The translations under genes were made by a program, and so were the position numbers. DNA of 53,530 nt from an uncultured Lentisphaerota bacterium (GTDB lineage Bacteria > Verrucomicrobiota > Kiritimatiellia > CAIQIC01), in contig CAIWHP010000152.1 of assembly GCA_903912445.1 (NCBI GenBank), positions 1 through 53,530 on the forward strand, given 5' to 3'. The notes under the pieces were generated by a model. The model made no database searches and was not told the DNA's origin. It saw nothing but the letters and a program-made list of their open reading frames with translations. The first letter of the stretch is position 1. Each line of letters begins with the position of its first letter. This document shows positions 50,696 through 53,530 of the stretch, in pieces.

Positions 50696-51159
50696 AGAAG
50701 TCCGCACCCGCACCGGCGTTGCTGTCGATCCTGCAGCGCCAGTTCCGGCCGCGCGTCCAGCGCGTCTGCAGGCTGATCGAGCCGGCGGCGTTCCTCAACG
50801 GCCTCGTGCTGGCGGTGGCGGCGTTCCTCGTCACCGCGCGCTTCATCCTGCAGCCGGGCGTCTCGGTCACGCTGCCGGAGGCGCCGTTTCACGAGGGCGC
50901 GCCCTACGGCGCCCTGGTCGTCACGCTGTCGCAGGAGGGCTTCGTCTTCTTCAACGATACGCGGATGACGCTCGACGACCTGCGCGCCGCGTTCGCCCAG
51001 GCGCGGCACGACCAGCCGGCCGCGGCGCTGGTCATCGAGGCCGATGCGCGCGTCAGTTCCGGGACGCTGGTCAACATCTACAACATGGCGCGCGCTGCCG
51101 GCATCCAGCAAGTGCTGATCGCGTCGCGGCTGCCCGCGCCGGTCGAGGTGAAGCCGTGA
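50692..51159 (+). CDS. exbD-like: ExbD/TolR-family protein with Asn in place of the proton-carrying Asp
   Basis: 155 residues. A cytoplasmic N-terminus, one membrane helix (~33-52, FLNGLVLAVAAFLVTARF) and a periplasmic ExbD-type domain (VVTLSQEGFVFFNDTRMTLDDLRAAF, then VIEADARVSSGTLVNIYNMARAAGIQQVLIAS). The helix aligns without gaps to the usual T-P-L-I-D-V...F-M-V-T-A pattern, but the essential Asp (E. coli ExbD Asp25) is Asn36. GTG start overlaps the exbB-like stop (GTGA), and its own stop overlaps the next GTG. Confidence 0.85.
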   Translation: MKKSAPAPALLSILQRQFRPRVQRVCRLIEPAAFLNGLVLAVAAFLVTARFILQPGVSVTLPEAPFHEGAPYGALVVTLSQEGFVFFNDTRMTLDDLRAAFAQARHDQPAAALVIEADARVSSGTLVNIYNMARAAGIQQVLIASRLPAPVEVKP

Positions 51160-51956
51160 ATCCGGCCGCGGTTTCCGCCGCGGCGCAGCGTGCGCCGCCC
51201 CCTTGGTCGTTGCGGCGCCTCTGGCTGCTGACCGTGCCGCTCTCCGCCGGCTGGTTTGCCTTCTGGGGCCTGCTCTGGCAGCCGGAAACCTTCACCGCGC
51301 CGCGCGAGACGCCCGCCTTCACGCCGCATGCGCGCTTCCTCCCGGTGCGCGCGCCGGCCGACGGCGGCGAACCGCAGAGCGACCTGCGTGTGATGTGGTC
51401 GCCCGTGCTCTTTGCGCTGCCGACGCCGATGGGGTTCAGCCGCGCGCCCGCGGCGGGCGACGGTCACGACCGGCCCCGCGTCCAGCGGCCGAACCTCGAA
51501 CCGCTGCTCATGCCGCCGGCGCCGGCCGCGCAACGGGCCGCTCTGGTGCCGGCACCCAGGCTGCCGGCGCTGCACGACGGCGCCACGTTCCGGCTCGACG
51601 GCGCCGCGCCGGTCTTTGCCGGGCTCCCGGCGACGACCAACGCCATGACGGTGGAGGTGCTGGGTGGGTTGGCGGGCCTCCGGTGCCTGGAGCAGTCGCT
51701 GCCGCTGATGCCCCCCGAACTCACGGCGGAGTCGTGGACGGTCACGGCCCTGATCGAGGTCGGGCGCGCCGGGAGCGTGCGGCACGTTTTTCTCGATCCA
51801 CCCTCGGCCTCCGCCGCCTTCAATGCGCAGTTGACGCAGGCGTTCCTCCGCTGGCGGTTCGCGCCCGCCGCCGCTGATGTGCAGGGGGTGGTGCACCTGC
51901 ATCACGCCCCCGCGTCCAAGGTGCCGCCGCCGACGCCGGAGGTCGCCTCGCCATGA
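51156..51956 (+). CDS. TonB-like periplasm-spanning protein
   Basis: 266 residues. One N-terminal membrane helix (LWLLTVPLSAGWFAFWGLLW, ~18-37), a Pro/Ala/Arg-rich periplasmic middle, and a C-terminal ~95 residues with the TonB_C-like order ALIEVGRAGSVRHVFLDPPS, then FNAQLTQAFLRWRFAPAA and VVHLHH. It would be the force-transmitting partner of the ExbB/ExbD-like pair. Start is a GTG overlapping the exbD-like stop (GTGA). Sequence divergence is high, so the TonB assignment rests largely on position and the LRWRF segment. No TonB-dependent receptor gene is in the window. Confidence 0.65.
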   Translation: MNPAAVSAAAQRAPPPWSLRRLWLLTVPLSAGWFAFWGLLWQPETFTAPRETPAFTPHARFLPVRAPADGGEPQSDLRVMWSPVLFALPTPMGFSRAPAAGDGHDRPRVQRPNLEPLLMPPAPAAQRAALVPAPRLPALHDGATFRLDGAAPVFAGLPATTNAMTVEVLGGLAGLRCLEQSLPLMPPELTAESWTVTALIEVGRAGSVRHVFLDPPSASAAFNAQLTQAFLRWRFAPAAADVQGVVHLHHAPASKVPPPTPEVASP

Positions 51957-52180
51957 TCGTCAGCCCGACCGTGTTTTTCTTCGCGCCGCTGTTCTTCGCG
52001 CTGGTTGCGGTTTTCGCCGGCTGGCTGTATTACTTTCTCCGGCAGCGCGCGCCGGCCGCCCCGCGGCGCTCGCGCATCTACCGCTGCGCGGGGTGCGGCC
52101 ATGTCTATGCGGACCACCGCGACCGGCCGCTGTGCCGCTGCCTGAAGTGCGGCGCGATGAACGAGGCGCTGCGCCGTTGA
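51953..52180 (+). CDS. Small membrane protein with zinc-ribbon
   Basis: 75 residues. An N-terminal membrane helix (TVFFFAPLFFALVAVFAGWLYYFL) and a C-terminal zinc-ribbon-like module: CAGC, then LCRCLKCG. Because the helix is N-terminal and the following residues are Arg-rich, the ribbon should face the cytoplasm. ATG overlaps the TonB-like stop (ATGA), so it belongs to the same operon. No named family recognised; possibly an assembly or regulatory factor. Confidence 0.75.
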   Translation: MIVSPTVFFFAPLFFALVAVFAGWLYYFLRQRAPAAPRRSRIYRCAGCGHVYADHRDRPLCRCLKCGAMNEALRR

Positions 52181-52203
52181 ACGTTTTGAAAGGATTTTGA
52201 CCC

Positions 52204-53502
52204 ATGCAAGCCAAGATCGTTAGATGGTCGCCGGCCGCGCCGAACGCGGCCGTCGAGGCCATGCTGCGCCGCCCGGCGTTCGACGCCACGGCCGAGCAGA
52301 CCGCGGGTGAAGTGCTCGCCGCCATCCGGGCCGAGGGCGATGCCGCCCTCGTGCGCTATGTGAAGCAGTTCGATGGCGCCGATATCGCGCCCGCGCAGTT
52401 GCGCGTGACCTCCGATGAGGTCAAAGCCGCCTACGACACCGTCGACCTGGAGTTCAAGCGTTCCGCGACCGAGGCCTACAAGCGCATCATCCATTTCAGC
52501 AAGTCCGGTCTGCGCAAGGATTGGACGATCGCCACGCCCAAGGGCGGCGTGCTCGGCGAGCAGTTCACGCCGCTCGCGCGCGTCGGCTGCTACATCCCCG
52601 GCGGCGCGGCGCCGCTGGCCTCCACCGCGCTGATGACCGCGACGCTCGCGCGCGTCGCCGATGTCCGCGAGGTCGTCGCCTGCACGCCCGCGGGCAAGGA
52701 CGGCCGGGTCAACCCCCACCTGCTCTATGCCCTCGACCTGGCGGGGACGACGGAGATCTACAAACTCGGCGGCGTGCAGGCCATCGGCGCGATGGCCTTC
52801 GGCACGCCGACCATCCGCAAGGTGCAGAAGATCGTCGGCCCCGGCGGGCCCTATGTCACCGCGGCCAAGCGGCTGGTCTACGGCTTCGTGGACCTCGACC
52901 TGGTCGCCGGCCCGAGCGAGATCGCGATCCTCGCCGACGACACTGCGAACCCGGCCGCCGTCGCCGCCGACCTGCTCTCGCAGGCCGAGCACGGCACGGG
53001 CCACGAAAAGGCGCTGCTGGTCACCTCGTCGGAAACGCTCGCCAAGGCGGTGCAGGCGGAGCTCGCGAAGCAGACCGAGACGCTGTCGCGCCGCGCCGCG
53101 ATCGAGAAGGTGATTGAGCACGGGCTGCTGCTCGTCGTCGTGGATCAGCTCGATGTCGGCATGGATTTGTGCAACCTGTTTGCGCCGGAGCACCTCGAAA
53201 TCATGGTGCGCGAGCCGCGCACGTGGACCCGCAAGGCGCACAGCGCCGGCGCGGTCTTCCTCGGCCCGTGGACGCCGGAGTCGGCGGGCGATTTCGTCGC
53301 TGGCCCGAGCCACGTCCTGCCGACCGGCGGCATGGCGCATGTCTTTTCCGGGCTGACCGTGGACACCTTCCGGCGGCGCACGAGCATCGTCTCGCTGACG
53401 CGCGCCGACCTGCAGGAGATGCTGCCCGTGATCGAGGCCTTCGGCCGCGTCGAGCAGCTCGACGCCCACGCCCGCTCCGCCAAAATCCGGTTTGCAAAAT
53501 AG
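52204..53502 (+). CDS. hisD: Histidinol dehydrogenase
   Basis: 432 residues, normal HisD length. Characteristic segments: GCYIPGGAAPLASTALMTA, KIVGPGGPYVTAAKRLVYG, DLVAGPSEIAILAD, SQAEHG (~259, Zn-binding Gln/His), FAPEHLEIM (~328, catalytic Glu-His), ESAGDFVAGPSHVLPTGG (Zn-binding Asp) and a C-terminal LDAHARS (Zn-binding His). It catalyses the last two steps of histidine biosynthesis, histidinol to histidine, with two NAD. AAAGGA lies ten nt before ATG 52204. It begins 23 nt after the zinc-ribbon gene, so it may share the ExbB operon mRNA; no other his gene is visible before the window ends. Confidence 0.97.
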   Translation: MQAKIVRWSPAAPNAAVEAMLRRPAFDATAEQTAGEVLAAIRAEGDAALVRYVKQFDGADIAPAQLRVTSDEVKAAYDTVDLEFKRSATEAYKRIIHFSKSGLRKDWTIATPKGGVLGEQFTPLARVGCYIPGGAAPLASTALMTATLARVADVREVVACTPAGKDGRVNPHLLYALDLAGTTEIYKLGGVQAIGAMAFGTPTIRKVQKIVGPGGPYVTAAKRLVYGFVDLDLVAGPSEIAILADDTANPAAVAADLLSQAEHGTGHEKALLVTSSETLAKAVQAELAKQTETLSRRAAIEKVIEHGLLLVVVDQLDVGMDLCNLFAPEHLEIMVREPRTWTRKAHSAGAVFLGPWTPESAGDFVAGPSHVLPTGGMAHVFSGLTVDTFRRRTSIVSLTRADLQEMLPVIEAFGRVEQLDAHARSAKIRFAK

Positions 53503-53530
53503 CCCCTCGCGGTCCGGGTAGGGAGAACGG

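Noticed and set aside
1-53530. tRNA or rRNA genes
   Set aside because: No CCA-ended cloverleaf-like sequence with GTTCRA T-loop in the right geometry and no rRNA segments were recognised; a covariance search would settle it.

Overview
GC-rich bacterial DNA whose gene content points to the PVC superphylum (Verrucomicrobiota / Kiritimatiellota / Lentisphaerota). The main pointers are a Tat-exported Gfo/Idh/MocA oxidoreductase, BNR/sialidase-like and LamG/DUF1080-like secreted proteins, a FAD-dependent oxidoreductase joined to EF-hands, a CE7 esterase, and DcaP- and LamB-type porins. This placement is inferred from gene families, not from a marker-gene tree.

Layout. 1-2.3 kb: 3' part of a sialidase-like hydrolase and a DEDDh exonuclease. 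2.4-7.1 kb: tex and recQ, divergent. 7.1-30 kb: an accessory region for glycan use, with two porins (DcaP-like, LamB-like), Gfo/Idh/MocA oxidoreductase, LamG+BNR_4 protein, CBM-like protein, FAD oxidoreductase, beta-helix protein, DUF1080-like protein, acetylxylan esterase, a DUF4143 ATPase, mug, a pseudouridine synthase and glpD. Its first half (8.7-18.8 kb) is full of a dispersed hairpin repeat that follows remnants of a transposase tail. 29.8-37 kb: GT-C-like membrane protein, a LysM / GYF / metallophosphoesterase operon and an MTA/SAH-deaminase-like amidohydrolase. 37.1-43.6 kb: a LuxR-type response regulator with a cysteine cluster, divergent from a tightly overlapped five-gene operon (SDR epimerase, YaiO-like barrel, HEAT protein, processive GT2, GGDEF cyclase) that looks like a c-di-GMP-linked exopolysaccharide machine. 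43.9-53.5 kb: a 41-aa basic protein, uvrA, a TPR protein, then overlapping exbB-exbD-tonB-like genes, a zinc-ribbon protein and hisD.

Non-coding structure is the most unusual part. (1) Arrays of a 15-bp palindrome TTCCAAnnnTTGGAA recur at five intergenic sites with centres almost always 31-32 bp apart, i.e. on one face of the helix. (2) Many genes carry a promoter of the form TTGnnn-N16/17-nAnAAT-like, and in at least six the -10 lies 6-8 nt before the ATG, predicting leaderless mRNAs. (3) A 62-bp inverted repeat (nine copies) lies downstream of remnants of an IS91-like transposase C-terminus. (4) The ExbB/ExbD pair lacks the acidic residues that carry protons in the E. coli proteins. (5) mug sits behind the captured promoter and first codons of a deleted oxidoreductase gene.

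All calls rest on reading motifs and sequence; no database search was run. No tRNA, rRNA or CRISPR was seen, and no clear intrinsic terminator with a T-run.
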